Source: Parabacteroides bouchesdurhonensis (GTDB lineage Bacteria; Bacteroidota; Bacteroidia; Bacteroidales; Tannerellaceae). Taken from it: 64,000 nucleotides of DNA. The DNA lies in assembly GCF_900186615.1 (NCBI RefSeq), contig NZ_LT896588.1, positions 2,338,728 to 2,402,727 of the forward strand, in the 5' to 3' direction. Below are positions 37,097 to 46,253 of this stretch, piece after piece (within the stretch, counting starts at the first letter, position 1; each line of letters opens with the position of its first letter). Both the position numbers and the translations under genes were made by a program. Below the pieces are notes generated by a model, which was not told where the DNA came from, searched no databases, and worked only from the letters and a program-made list of their open reading frames with translations.

Positions 37097-37528
37097 CTAA
37101 TCTTTATCTTCGTTTCCAAAATCAAATTCAAAATCAAAGCCGTCATCAAGAAAGTCAGGATCAGTGAATTGTTCTAATTCTCGCCGATCTTTTTTGGTTG
37201 GACGTCCTAATCCTTTTGCGCGATTAACAAAACCGGAGATTCGGTTCATTTCTAATATCTCATATTGATCCGGGGTAGTTACATTTTCCATAAAACCTGG
37301 AACTAATTTAGCTCCCATACGATTTTCCGTTAAAGCCAGTACTTTGAATGAATAAGTGACAGGAGGCTTACGAACTTGAATAATATCTCCTACTTTAATC
37401 ATACGAGATGGCTTTACATTAACACCACTAACCATTATTCTGTTTTTCTTACAGGCTTCGGCAGCTATTGTGCGAGTTTTAAAAATGCGGGTAGCCCACA
37501 TCCATTTGTCTATGCGAACTTCGTCCAT
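37097..37528 (-). CDS. RNA-binding S4 domain protein (Hsp15/HslR-like)
   Basis: The 143-residue protein begins with an S4 RNA-binding domain (about residues 4-50, VRIDKWMWATRIFKTRTIAAEA) and continues as in Hsp15, which rescues 50S subunits carrying stalled peptidyl-tRNA. The tail is acidic (many Asp, Glu, Phe). It lies 4 bp downstream of pth, whose product releases peptidyl-tRNA, so the pair share a theme of ribosome rescue. Confidence 0.88.
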   Translation of the reverse strand: MDEVRIDKWMWATRIFKTRTIAAEACKKNRIMVSGVNVKPSRMIKVGDIIQVRKPPVTYSFKVLALTENRMGAKLVPGFMENVTTPDQYEILEMNRISGFVNRAKGLGRPTKKDRRELEQFTDPDFLDDGFDFEFDFGNEDKD

Positions 37529-37532
37529 GTTT

Positions 37533-38096
37533 TTATTTATTATTGAATTGGTTCATTGTGTTTTGTATACCTGCCAGACAGAAACTCTTTATTATTTCAG
37601 ATGCTTGTTCCAACTTCTTTGGCATGATTTCTAATTCTTCCGGAGGAAATTTTCCAAGAACATAGTCTATTTGTTTACCACGTGGAAAATCATTACCTAT
37701 ACCGAAACGAAGTCTGCAATATTCTTGTGTATTTAATATTTGGGCTATGTTTTTTAATCCATTATGTCCGGCATCACTTCCTTTAGGTTTTAGACGCAGA
37801 GTTCCAAATGGTAGTGCAATATCATCTACTATGATTAATAGGTTTTCTACAGGAATGTTTTCTTTTTGCAACCAATAACGTACTGCATTTCCGCTAAGGT
37901 TCATAAATGTATTAGGTTTCAATACAATCAATTCACAGTTCTTTATCCGTATACGGGCTATAGCTCCATAACGTTCTTCCGTAAAGTATGCACCTGCATC
38001 TTCTGCAAGTTTGTTTACTACGCGAAAGCCTATGTTATGACGCGTTCCCCAATATTCGGGACCTATATTTCCCAATCCGGTTATTAGATATTTCAT
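37533..38096 (-). CDS. pth: Peptidyl-tRNA hydrolase
   Basis: The 187-residue enzyme hydrolyses peptidyl-tRNA released from ribosomes. The N-terminal [18 protein letters not shown] carries the catalytic histidine, and [33 protein letters not shown] (in part) and [10 protein letters not shown] are all conserved Pth motifs. It sits between rplY and the S4 gene, a very common bacterial arrangement. Confidence 0.97.
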   Translation of the reverse strand: MKYLITGLGNIGPEYWGTRHNIGFRVVNKLAEDAGAYFTEERYGAIARIRIKNCELIVLKPNTFMNLSGNAVRYWLQKENIPVENLLIIVDDIALPFGTLRLKPKGSDAGHNGLKNIAQILNTQEYCRLRFGIGNDFPRGKQIDYVLGKFPPEELEIMPKKLEQASEIIKSFCLAGIQNTMNQFNNK

Positions 38097-38102
38097 TGTA
38101 TT

Positions 38103-38146
38103 TTTTATAAAAACAGGGGAGACTATTCTCGCGAATAAAGCTCCCC
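38103..38146 (-). terminator. Hairpin between rplY and pth
   Basis: GGGGAG (38116-38121) pairs with CTCCCC (38141-38146), and an inner TATTC/GAATA stem closes on TCGC. Read leftward it is followed by GTTTTTAT, so it resembles a terminator or attenuator that lowers pth expression relative to rplY. Confidence 0.7.
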
Positions 38147-38200
38147 CTTAATTAACCAAAACCTTAACTATGAAAATATTTTTTCTAATATATAGAAATC

Positions 38201-38791
38201 TTATTTACCAGCAGTTGCCTGAGCACCACGAGCGGCACGAGTCAACTGAACAGCGCAAACAACTGCATTTTTAGCATTCATCAGTTCAAGACCTTCAAAG
38301 TGTAAAGAACCAACTTGCATTGTTTTACCAAGACCTAAGTGGTCTACGTTGATTGTTAGTTTTTCAGGGATTTGAGAGTAAAGAGCTTTTACTTTCAATT
38401 TTCTCATCTGAAGAGTCAATTTACCACCGGCTTTAACACCTTCTGCATGACCTTCCAAAGCAACAGGTACTTCTATTACTACTGGTTTGTTTTCATTAAC
38501 TTCCAAAAAGTCAATATGCATAATTGCGTCAGTTACCGGTTGGAATTGTAAATCTTTTACGATGACTTTTGTAACTTTGCCATCTATAGTCAAATCTACA
38601 ACGAAAATTTCCGGGGTATATATTAAACCACGTACGGCATCTTTGCTTACACTTAAATGTGTTACTTTTTCACCACCATATAATACAGCAGGAATCTCGT
38701 TATTTTTACGAAGAGCTTTTAACGCTCTTTTCTGGTCTGCAGATGTAACTGCAATTTCTCTAGTTTTTCCTTCTAATTGAAATGTTTTCAT
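38201..38791 (-). CDS. rplY: 50S ribosomal protein L25/general stress protein Ctc
   Basis: The 196-residue protein is the long (Ctc-type) form: an N-terminal L25 domain that binds 5S rRNA (1 to about 92) plus a C-terminal beta domain (about 93-180), then an Ala-rich tail. Key segments are ALRKNNEIPAVLYGG and DFLEVNENKPV. It leads the rplY-pth-S4 operon behind a consensus promoter. Confidence 0.96.
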   Translation of the reverse strand: MKTFQLEGKTREIAVTSADQKRALKALRKNNEIPAVLYGGEKVTHLSVSKDAVRGLIYTPEIFVVDLTIDGKVTKVIVKDLQFQPVTDAIMHIDFLEVNENKPVVIEVPVALEGHAEGVKAGGKLTLQMRKLKVKALYSQIPEKLTINVDHLGLGKTMQVGSLHFEGLELMNAKNAVVCAVQLTRAARGAQATAGK

Positions 38792-38873
38792 TTTCTTTTT
38801 AATTTGTGTTACTCAAAATTAGATGTTTATGCTTTCTAATTTCCCATCACACGTACGGGGGTTAAAAGCGGGG

Positions 38874-38904
38874 CAAAGATACTGTTTTAATTTTATTTGG
38901 CAAA
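38874..38904 (-). promoter_or_regulatory. Promoter of the rplY operon
   Basis: On the minus strand TTTG (38904-38901), 19 nt, then TATCTTTG (38881-38874), matching both Bacteroidetes elements. The leader would be about 75 nt. Confidence 0.75.
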
Positions 38905-38909
38905 TGTTT

Positions 38910-39710
38910 CTAGTCGCTTTTTTTTATTATTGGCAATAGTCCGCTTTTTCTCATGATCCATCTAATAAATCCTGCCGGCAATAATAATATGAGAGGTAAA
39001 AATAATTTATTTAATAGTCCGGGCATAAGTGTGGCACGACGATGAAATAAAGCGTTAATGCCTTTATGCGCAAGCTTCTCCGGCCTCATCATAATGCCAA
39101 GATTTATAGCTAACTTTTTTAGATGGTCACTTAGATTGTAAAGATTCGTGCAGACAGCTCCCGGACAAAGAACAGTTATAGATACATTGTAATCATATAA
39201 TTCAGATCTGAGGGCACGTGAAAAGTTTTTCAAATACCTTTTGGTAGAAGCATAAAGTGCAATTCCCGGAAAAGGAAGCCAGGCAGACATTGATGACATA
39301 TTCAATATGTATCCGTATTGGCGTTTCTTCATTTCTTTCCCGAAATAATAGCAAAGTTGGGTAGGGGTGATGATGTGTAAATAAAGCATTTTTTCTGTTA
39401 TGCTTTCTTTTTCTTCTACAACCTCTTTAAAATAAAACATACCAGCATTGTTGATAAGTACATCTATTTGTATAGATTTTTTACAACAGATATTATATAG
39501 TTTTTCAGCGGCTCTGGGAATCGCTAAATCCTGATATAATGGTACGACTTTTATATGGTATTTTTCTTCAAGAAGAGTTCCTTTTTCCTGAATGGCAATA
39601 TTCTCGTTACTAACGATAACTAAGTTATAATTACGCAAAGCCAGTTCTTCTGCATAAGCATATCCTATTCCAGAACTGGCCCCGGTTATTAATGCCCATT
39701 TATTATCCAT
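38910..39710 (-). CDS. Short-chain dehydrogenase/reductase
   Basis: The 266-residue SDR has the cofactor motif TGASSGIGYAYAEE, the NNAG segment near residue 87, Ser in NMSSMSAW and the catalytic YASTK. The C-terminal part has a hydrophobic stretch (LNKLFLPLILLLPAGFI), suggesting membrane association. Its start overlaps the stop of the old yellow enzyme gene by 1 bp (TAATG), so the two are translationally coupled. It is the final gene of the efflux cluster. Confidence 0.9.
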   Translation of the reverse strand: MDNKWALITGASSGIGYAYAEELALRNYNLVIVSNENIAIQEKGTLLEEKYHIKVVPLYQDLAIPRAAEKLYNICCKKSIQIDVLINNAGMFYFKEVVEEKESITEKMLYLHIITPTQLCYYFGKEMKKRQYGYILNMSSMSAWLPFPGIALYASTKRYLKNFSRALRSELYDYNVSITVLCPGAVCTNLYNLSDHLKKLAINLGIMMRPEKLAHKGINALFHRRATLMPGLLNKLFLPLILLLPAGFIRWIMRKSGLLPIIKKSD

Positions 39711-40933
39711 TACTTGTTTTCTAGTTGTTCTATTTCTTTAATAAGCTTTTCAGGAAGATTTTGTACATGTTTATGACAAGCCATTTCTATTGAATACATA
39801 CGGCCAATACAGTAATTGCTGTGTCCGCAATCACAACGGGCGTGTTTGTCTTCTTTCATATGGTTGACAAATGCCGGATCGTTGATCAAAGCACGAGCCA
39901 TACTGACAAATTCAAAACCATAGTCTAAGACTTCATCTATTTTTTTTCTGGAGATTAATCCTCCTACATACACTAACGGTAAATTTAATGCTTTTCTGAA
40001 TTTTAAGGCATCTTCTAAGAAATAAGCTTCCTTGAATGGAACGGAAGGTATCATAAAATGTCCACCTATTTTTACGCCAAGAGGCAACCAACCTGTCGGC
40101 ATGTAATAGGTGAGTGTTTTAAGAGGCATAGCTCCACGCATTACATACATAGGAGCTTTGCTAACAAAGCCACCACTTAGAATTAAAGCATGCGCTCCAC
40201 ATTCATTTTGTAATGTACGGGCTACATCTAGAGATTCTTCTATTTCCATACCTCCGTTAAATCCATCTCGCATATTTATTTTTACGAGAACTGCTGTGTC
40301 GGAACCGGCAGCTTTCATAACCTCGTCCATGCACATTTTCATAAAACGCATACGGTTCTCAAGACTTCCTCCATATTCATCTTTACGATGGTTTGTATAT
40401 GGCGACAAAAATTGGCTGATAAGATAACCATGTCCTGCATGAATTTCTACTGCGTCCATTCCTGCTTCTTTTGCAAGGCGAACAGCCTCTCCGTAAGCTT
40501 TTGCAATAGCGGCGATTTCGGATTGCTTCATTCCTCTGACAATCGTAGGAGAATATATATTAAATCCACTGGAAGCAGAAATCGGAGTACATCCGCAAAT
40601 ACTTTTATGAGACATGTTCCCGCAATGTCCCATTTGTATGGATGCAGCCGCCCCTTCTTTGTGGATTGCGTCTGTTATGCGACGTAATCCCGGAATAATT
40701 TCCGGTCTTAACCATAATTGCCGTTCAAATGACAGTCCGCTTTGTGTTACGGCGGCATAAGCTAATGTTGTCATGCCAATACCTCCGGCTGCTACTGATT
40801 TATGGTAGTTATACAAAAGCTCTGAAGGGGCGTTTCCGGGTGCCATGCTTTCAAAAGCGGCAGCACGGATGGTACGGTTTCTCAATGTGAGAGGTCCTAT
40901 TTTGCCTGATGTAAATAATATAGATTCTTCCAT
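39710..40933 (-). CDS. NADH:flavin oxidoreductase (old yellow enzyme family)
   Basis: The 407-residue protein is a single TIM-barrel FMN enzyme, with VEIHAGHGYLISQFLSPYTN and RKDEYGGSLENRMRF near residues 163-195. A C-terminal cluster of four cysteines (CDCGHSNYC and a later Cys) differs in spacing from the Fe-S motif of dienoyl-CoA reductases but might bind metal. Enzymes of this kind reduce activated double bonds or nitro groups. It starts 17 bp after the response regulator gene, in the efflux cluster, which would suit reduction of a toxic compound that the pump exports. Confidence 0.9.
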   Translation of the reverse strand: MEESILFTSGKIGPLTLRNRTIRAAAFESMAPGNAPSELLYNYHKSVAAGGIGMTTLAYAAVTQSGLSFERQLWLRPEIIPGLRRITDAIHKEGAAASIQMGHCGNMSHKSICGCTPISASSGFNIYSPTIVRGMKQSEIAAIAKAYGEAVRLAKEAGMDAVEIHAGHGYLISQFLSPYTNHRKDEYGGSLENRMRFMKMCMDEVMKAAGSDTAVLVKINMRDGFNGGMEIEESLDVARTLQNECGAHALILSGGFVSKAPMYVMRGAMPLKTLTYYMPTGWLPLGVKIGGHFMIPSVPFKEAYFLEDALKFRKALNLPLVYVGGLISRKKIDEVLDYGFEFVSMARALINDPAFVNHMKEDKHARCDCGHSNYCIGRMYSIEMACHKHVQNLPEKLIKEIEQLENK

Positions 40934-40950
40934 CTTTATAAAATAAACGA

Positions 40951-41679
40951 TTATCCTTCCGGCTGGGTGATTAATTTGTATCCTTTACCATGTATGTTTA
41001 CAATACTGATAGTTGGATCGTCTGCTAACAAACGACGTATTTTAGTGATATATACATCCATGCTTCGAGCATTAAAATAGCTGTCGTTTTTCCATATAAT
41101 TTTTAAAATATGATTACGGTCTATTAGTCTGTTCGCGTTTTGACAGAAAAACAGAAGCATTTCGAATTCTTTTGTAGTAAGCTTTGTCTGCTTTTTTCCA
41201 ATAGATAAAATCTGCTTTTGTGTATCAAAAAGGAACTGACCGAATTTATAGTAGCGAATTTTTTTTACTTTTAGGTCTTGTGTTCGCCTTAATATGGCAT
41301 ATAATCTGGCTTTTAGTTCATCAAGACTAAAAGGTTTGCGAACAAAATCATCGGCGCCGGAATGATAGGCTTCTACAATTTCTTCTTTTGTAGAATATTT
41401 TCCTATAAAAATAATGGAAATTTCAGAATTAAGAGTTTTTAATCCTATAGCTAATTTAAATCCGTCATTATTAGTTGTTTGTAGATCAATAATACAAGCT
41501 GTGTAATCTGTTATACGACATAATTTATAGGCTTGATCAATATTGTGACATATATTGGACTCGTAATTATCATGTTCTAAATTTTCTTTCAACATGCGTC
41601 CTAAATTACTGTCTTGATTAAAGATAAGCAACTTGCATGGATTATTTGCTGTAGAAAAAGTATCAGCTGAAGTTTCCAT
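40951..41679 (-). CDS. OmpR-type response regulator with degenerate receiver
   Basis: The 242-residue protein has a receiver domain (about residues 15-130) and a winged-helix DNA-binding domain (about 140-238). Asp65, the phospho-acceptor position, and Lys115 are present, but the acidic pair that binds Mg2+ is replaced by Asn21-Gln22, and the Thr/Ser switch position by Gly93. No histidine kinase is nearby. I start at ATG 41679; a TTG at 41715 would extend it into the PII-like gene. It lies between the PII-like and old yellow enzyme genes. Confidence 0.88.
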   Translation of the reverse strand: METSADTFSTANNPCKLLIFNQDSNLGRMLKENLEHDNYESNICHNIDQAYKLCRITDYTACIIDLQTTNNDGFKLAIGLKTLNSEISIIFIGKYSTKEEIVEAYHSGADDFVRKPFSLDELKARLYAILRRTQDLKVKKIRYYKFGQFLFDTQKQILSIGKKQTKLTTKEFEMLLFFCQNANRLIDRNHILKIIWKNDSYFNARSMDVYITKIRRLLADDPTISIVNIHGKGYKLITQPEG

Positions 41680-41690
41680 AATACTGTTAT

Positions 41691-41984
41691 CTAAATTGTT
41701 TTCTCTATATTCCAAACAAAGGCACGCAATCCCTGTGCTTCTGTTTGTTTATCTATTTGATGTAACAAATCAAGGAAATGTTCTACTTTATTATCTTCAA
41801 CCATAGTTAAAATTGCAGAATTGAGAGTTGGCCACGCATGATTACCATAGTGAGGATCTCCGGTCTTACTGCCTCTCCCTTGCACAGTATCCCAATATGT
41901 GAACCCTCTGATGTTATTTCTGTCCATTACGTTGATAATCATTTCGTAATATGCTTGATTGAATGATATAAATATTGCTTTCAT
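41691..41984 (-). CDS. PII-like signalling protein
   Basis: The 97-residue protein has the beta-alpha-beta length and pattern of a PII/GlnB-like trimer subunit: an N-terminal strand (MKAIFISFNQ), a helix, then a glycine-rich loop GRGSKTGDPHYGNHAWP at the T-loop position. PII-like proteins sense nucleotides and contact transporters. It follows the RND pump gene by 87 bp and precedes the response regulator by 11 bp. Linkage of a PII-like group to RND exporters has been described for heavy-metal pumps; here the pump looks like a drug type. Confidence 0.75.
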   Translation of the reverse strand: MKAIFISFNQAYYEMIINVMDRNNIRGFTYWDTVQGRGSKTGDPHYGNHAWPTLNSAILTMVEDNKVEHFLDLLHQIDKQTEAQGLRAFVWNIEKTI

Positions 41985-42010
41985 CTATTATCTGTTTATT
42001 TTAATGTATA

Positions 42011-42063
42011 GCAATAAACAACCATAAAGATATTAAAAATATATTATATAGGTTGTTTATTGC
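42011..42063 (-). promoter_or_regulatory. Intercistronic stem-loop between pump and PII-like gene
   Basis: GCAATAAACAACC (42011-42023) and GGTTGTTTATTGC (42051-42063) are a perfect 13-bp inverted repeat around a 27-nt AT-rich loop. It begins 9 nt past the RND stop codon. No T tract follows leftward, so it more likely marks a processing or stability site than a terminator. Confidence 0.7.
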
Positions 42064-42071
42064 GATTTTAA

Positions 42072-45000
42072 CTAAATGTGTTGAAACATTCGGGCTAATT
42101 TTTTATGTCTGCGACGTACTCCGTTTGCTGCGAAAACACAATAAACTACCGGTACAATAACCAGGGTAATTAATGTGGAAACGGATAGTCCCCAAGCAAC
42201 GGTCATACCCATTGAACGCCACATCTCAGAACCTTCACCGGTGCCGATAGCCATTGGAACCATACCTAATACAGTAGTTAACGTTGTCATCAATACAGGT
42301 CGAAGACGGGATTTCCCGGCAGTGACGACCGATGTAATAATACTCATTCCGCGTTCTCGACATAATATGGTATAATCGATCAAAACAATACCGTTTTTTA
42401 CAACAATACCCATTAACATAATGACTCCGATTAAAGCCATAACTCCTAATGGTGTTTGTGTAATGGACAGCCCAAGTATGATACCTGTAAATGCAAATGG
42501 AATTGAAAACATGATTACAAATGGATCAGTCAACGATTCAAATTGTGCAGCCATTACAATAAATACCAGAATGATAATAAGTACCATTAAAATGCCTAAA
42601 TCGGTGAATGTATCTTGTTGATCTTCAAAAGTACCGCCTAATTGCCAGCTGATATCAGACGGAATATCCATTTTAGACAATTCATTTTTGGCAGCGGCTA
42701 CAAGATCACTTAACGCAGCACCTTTTCCTACTACGGCAGAAACGGTAATGACGCGTTCCCGGTTTTTACGCTCAATTGTAGGAGGTGTCAGACGTTCTAC
42801 GATATTTCCTAAATCCCGGATACGTATTCCTTTGCCTTCGTTGTTGTAAATTATGATGTTTCCCAGATCTTCTATGGATTCCCGGAATTCAGGAGCATAA
42901 CGTATTTTTATATCGTATTCGTCTCCGTCTTCACGATATTTGGATGCGGTAGAACCATTAATCCGGTTTCGCAAATACATAGATGCCGTGGTTACGTTTA
43001 ACCCGTTGATCGCTAATTTCTCCCGGTCAAAATCAATTTGATATTCAGGAATGTAGTCTTTACGGCTAATGTTTACCTGAGAACATCCTTTTATGTTCTT
43101 CATGCGATTGGCTATCTCTGCTGCTACAGCGTCCGTTTGATCGAAATTATATCCATAAATTTCGATATCCACGGCATTTTGCCCTCCCATAGAGCCTTGC
43201 TGCCCTCCGGCAATTACTTCGAATTCTTTAATTTCGCTGTATTGCGCTAAATCTTTACGCATTAGTTCGCATATTTCAGTCAAGCCTCTTTCACGGTCAC
43301 CTACACTTTTTAGATTGATATTAAATGCTATAATGTGAGTACCGTTGTCGCTTAACTGGGCGAATGTATTATCCGTATCAGCTTGTCCTTCCGTAAAATT
43401 GCAGACTAAAATTTCAGGATATTTTTTCCGGAATTCTTTGTCTAATTTCAATGCCAACTCACGCGAAATATTTTGTCGTGTGCCGATAGGTAATTCAACG
43501 GTGATGCCAATTCTCGCATTATCCTGAGTCGGAAAAAATTCCGTTTTGATCGTTGGGACAAGAAGCATACTTCCTGCAAAGATTAATATCGCTCCGGTAA
43601 TAACCGTTTTACGATGTCTTACAGCCCAACTTAAAAAACGTGCGTAATTAATGTCTAAAATATTTAGCGCTTTTTCAATGGGAGTAAAGAACATTCTGTA
43701 CAATTTCCCTTTTTGTGCATTTAAACGCAATAACTGAGAACATAACATCGGAGTTAATGTTAATGCTCCAACGGTAGATACAATCATAATAATACTTACA
43801 ATCCACCCTAATTGCTTAAATAAAATACCAGCCATTCCTGTAACCATTGTTAATGGCAGGAATACGGCTAACATTGTTAATGTGGAAGCAACTACGGAAA
43901 TTGCTACTTCATTGGTTGCATGTACTGCTGCTTGCTTGGGCTGGCTGCCTCGCTCAATATGAGTGGTGATATTTTCCAATACTACAATTGCATCATCTAC
44001 TACCATACCAATCGCAATGGATAATGAGCTTAGGGAAATAATATTTAATGTATTACCGGAAGCTAATAAATATGCGAATGAAGCAATCAGGGAAATCGGA
44101 ATAGTTAGTATAATAATGAATGTAGCTCTCCAGCGACCTAAAAAGATAAACACGACCAGCATTACGATAATAAAAGTGATCATGATAGTTTCTTTTAAAC
44201 TATCTATCGTGTTTAAGATGTTTGTAGAAGTATCCATGATAACTCCTAACTTTACATCAGAAGGAAGACTTTCCTGTATTTCCTGTAATTTTTGATGTAC
44301 CTTTTTGGCAATATTTACAGAATTGGCACCGGATTGCTTTTGTATGACAATCATTCCGCCCTTTGTCCCGTTATTGAAAGTTTCTTGTGCACGTTCTTCT
44401 ACGCTATCTTCTACGCGGGCTACATCTTTTAAATAGACGTTCTTACCATTTTTACTGCCAATTACCAAATCTAGCATTTGCTTGGCATCCGTAAATTCTC
44501 CTTGTACACGTAAAGAATAGGTGTTTGAACCAATATCTATACTTCCTCCGGGTGTATTTCTGTTTTCTTGCGCAATAATGGAAGATATACCTTCGATGGT
44601 TTGTCCATATGCCTCTAATTTATAGGGGTCGCAGTACACTTGTAATTCCCGTATGGGAGCTCCGGAAATGGATACGGCACCTACTCCGCTGATTCGAGCG
44701 AGCGGATTGGAAACCTTGTCATCCAATATCTTATAGAGGGCATTTGTGCTCTCGTTTGCTGTTACCGAAAGGATGATGATAGGAATATCTTCTGTCCCGA
44801 ATTTAAAAATAATCGGATTTTCCACATCATCTGGAAGACTGGATTCTACGATGTCCAATTTATCTCGTACATCATTTGTTGCCACATCTATATCTGTCCC
44901 GTAATTAAATTCCAATGTAACTATTGAGATGTTTTCTCTGGATTGTGAAGTGATATGTTTTAAGTCACTTACGCTGTTTAGTACATTTTCCAAGGGTTTT

Positions 45001-45191
45001 GTTACATTCATTTCTATATCAGAAGCACTGGCTCCCGGATAGGCCGTCATAACCATGATGGTATTAGTCTCTATTTCCGGCAACAAGTCTACGGATAATC
45101 TACTTAAAGAAAAAAGTCCCAGAATTACGACTGCCACGAAAATAAGGGCCGTCGTAATTGGCTTTTTTACTGCTGTTCCATATAAGCTCAT
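42072..45191 (-). CDS. RND efflux permease (HAE1/AcrB type)
   Basis: The 1039-residue inner-membrane pump has the twelve-helix, two-porter-loop layout of RND transporters. GMVVDDAIVVLENI near residue 400 contains the paired aspartates of proton-driven multidrug pumps, rather than the single-Asp pattern of heavy-metal CusA-type pumps. It starts 11 bp after its periplasmic adaptor gene and forms a tripartite system with the TolC-like protein two genes upstream. Confidence 0.95.
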   Translation of the reverse strand: MSLYGTAVKKPITTALIFVAVVILGLFSLSRLSVDLLPEIETNTIMVMTAYPGASASDIEMNVTKPLENVLNSVSDLKHITSQSRENISIVTLEFNYGTDIDVATNDVRDKLDIVESSLPDDVENPIIFKFGTEDIPIIILSVTANESTNALYKILDDKVSNPLARISGVGAVSISGAPIRELQVYCDPYKLEAYGQTIEGISSIIAQENRNTPGGSIDIGSNTYSLRVQGEFTDAKQMLDLVIGSKNGKNVYLKDVARVEDSVEERAQETFNNGTKGGMIVIQKQSGANSVNIAKKVHQKLQEIQESLPSDVKLGVIMDTSTNILNTIDSLKETIMITFIIVMLVVFIFLGRWRATFIIILTIPISLIASFAYLLASGNTLNIISLSSLSIAIGMVVDDAIVVLENITTHIERGSQPKQAAVHATNEVAISVVASTLTMLAVFLPLTMVTGMAGILFKQLGWIVSIIMIVSTVGALTLTPMLCSQLLRLNAQKGKLYRMFFTPIEKALNILDINYARFLSWAVRHRKTVITGAILIFAGSMLLVPTIKTEFFPTQDNARIGITVELPIGTRQNISRELALKLDKEFRKKYPEILVCNFTEGQADTDNTFAQLSDNGTHIIAFNINLKSVGDRERGLTEICELMRKDLAQYSEIKEFEVIAGGQQGSMGGQNAVDIEIYGYNFDQTDAVAAEIANRMKNIKGCSQVNISRKDYIPEYQIDFDREKLAINGLNVTTASMYLRNRINGSTASKYREDGDEYDIKIRYAPEFRESIEDLGNIIIYNNEGKGIRIRDLGNIVERLTPPTIERKNRERVITVSAVVGKGAALSDLVAAAKNELSKMDIPSDISWQLGGTFEDQQDTFTDLGILMVLIIILVFIVMAAQFESLTDPFVIMFSIPFAFTGIILGLSITQTPLGVMALIGVIMLMGIVVKNGIVLIDYTILCRERGMSIITSVVTAGKSRLRPVLMTTLTTVLGMVPMAIGTGEGSEMWRSMGMTVAWGLSVSTLITLVIVPVVYCVFAANGVRRRHKKLARMFQHI

Positions 45192-45202
45192 ATTCTGTAC
45201 TC

Positions 45203-46222
45203 TTACTTATCTATTTTAACTTCCATTCCGTTGGTTAATCTGCTCTGACCTGTTATAACTACCAGGTCACCATCCGTAACACCCGAAATGATTTCATATT
45301 TATCTCCCATGCGACGGCCAAGTTCTACTTTTTGATAAGAAACCTTTCCGTCTTTATAAACATATATGTAGCGGTCTCCTGCTCCTGATTGCTTCACGAT
45401 TGCAAGGTCTGGGGCTACAACATGTTCCATTGTCCCGAAATTAATTGTTACGCGTGCAAACATCCCCGGACGTACCCGTTCATCATTATTCGCAATCTTT
45501 ATTTCAACAGGAAATGTCCGGGTGGATGGATCAATCGTCGGATACACTAAACTGATTTTCCCTTTAAATATTTCATCCCCGTAAACGTCCAGTTTAATAT
45601 CTACATCATTCCCTTTTTTTACTTTGGTAAAAAAGCTTTCTGAAACATTTACCAGTAATTTTACAGGACGGATTTCTTCTACGATATATATGGGCTCCGT
45701 TGCATTATACATATCTCCGGAATCATAATTCCGGGCTGTTATAACTCCGGTGATAGGACTGAGTAGCCGGGTGTTTTCTTGTAAATTCTTGTATGTTTCA
45801 CGTGCTACTTCTAATGATGTTTTTTGTGCATCCCATGCCGATTTGGAAGCACCCCCAACTTTGTATAGTTCATCAATACGATTGAATTCCAGTTCCTGAT
45901 TATCCAATTGGATTTTTGTTTGTTTTAAATTGGTGGCATCCATAGTTACAAGTAGTTGCCCGGCCTTTACATGATCACCTACTTCTGCGTATAGTTTTTC
46001 TATGCGGAATGGCGTTTGTGGGGCAATACGGTTTATCGTATTAGCCTCTACTGTGGCGGTGAACTCGTTTAATTGCTCAACGTCTTGCTTAAATACTTTT
46101 TCTATTTTTACTTTAACTTTCTCATCAATAGTTCCTGTTGCTTCACTTTTTTCTCCGGAACATGATATCAACATAGCCAATGCCATTATTGGCACATAGA
46201 GCTGTATTTTATTAGTATTCAT
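45203..46222 (-). CDS. RND periplasmic adaptor (membrane fusion) lipoprotein
   Basis: The 339-residue protein has a lipobox (AMLISCSG), a biotinyl-lipoyl-like domain with AEVGDHVKAGQLLVTMD, a helical hairpin (about 100-140) and beta-barrel domains (with VRPGMFARVTI). It links the RND pump to the TolC channel. It starts 31 bp after the TolC gene. Confidence 0.95.
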   Translation of the reverse strand: MNTNKIQLYVPIMALAMLISCSGEKSEATGTIDEKVKVKIEKVFKQDVEQLNEFTATVEANTINRIAPQTPFRIEKLYAEVGDHVKAGQLLVTMDATNLKQTKIQLDNQELEFNRIDELYKVGGASKSAWDAQKTSLEVARETYKNLQENTRLLSPITGVITARNYDSGDMYNATEPIYIVEEIRPVKLLVNVSESFFTKVKKGNDVDIKLDVYGDEIFKGKISLVYPTIDPSTRTFPVEIKIANNDERVRPGMFARVTINFGTMEHVVAPDLAIVKQSGAGDRYIYVYKDGKVSYQKVELGRRMGDKYEIISGVTDGDLVVITGQSRLTNGMEVKIDK

Positions 46223-46253
46223 ATTTCAACTTGTTTTGTTTTTACATTTTAAT

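Noticed and set aside
42072..45191. Heavy-metal (CusA-type) RND pump, suggested by the PII-like neighbour
   Set aside because: The transmembrane motif has the Asp-Asp pair typical of proton-driven multidrug pumps, and no metal-binding or metal-regulator genes are nearby.
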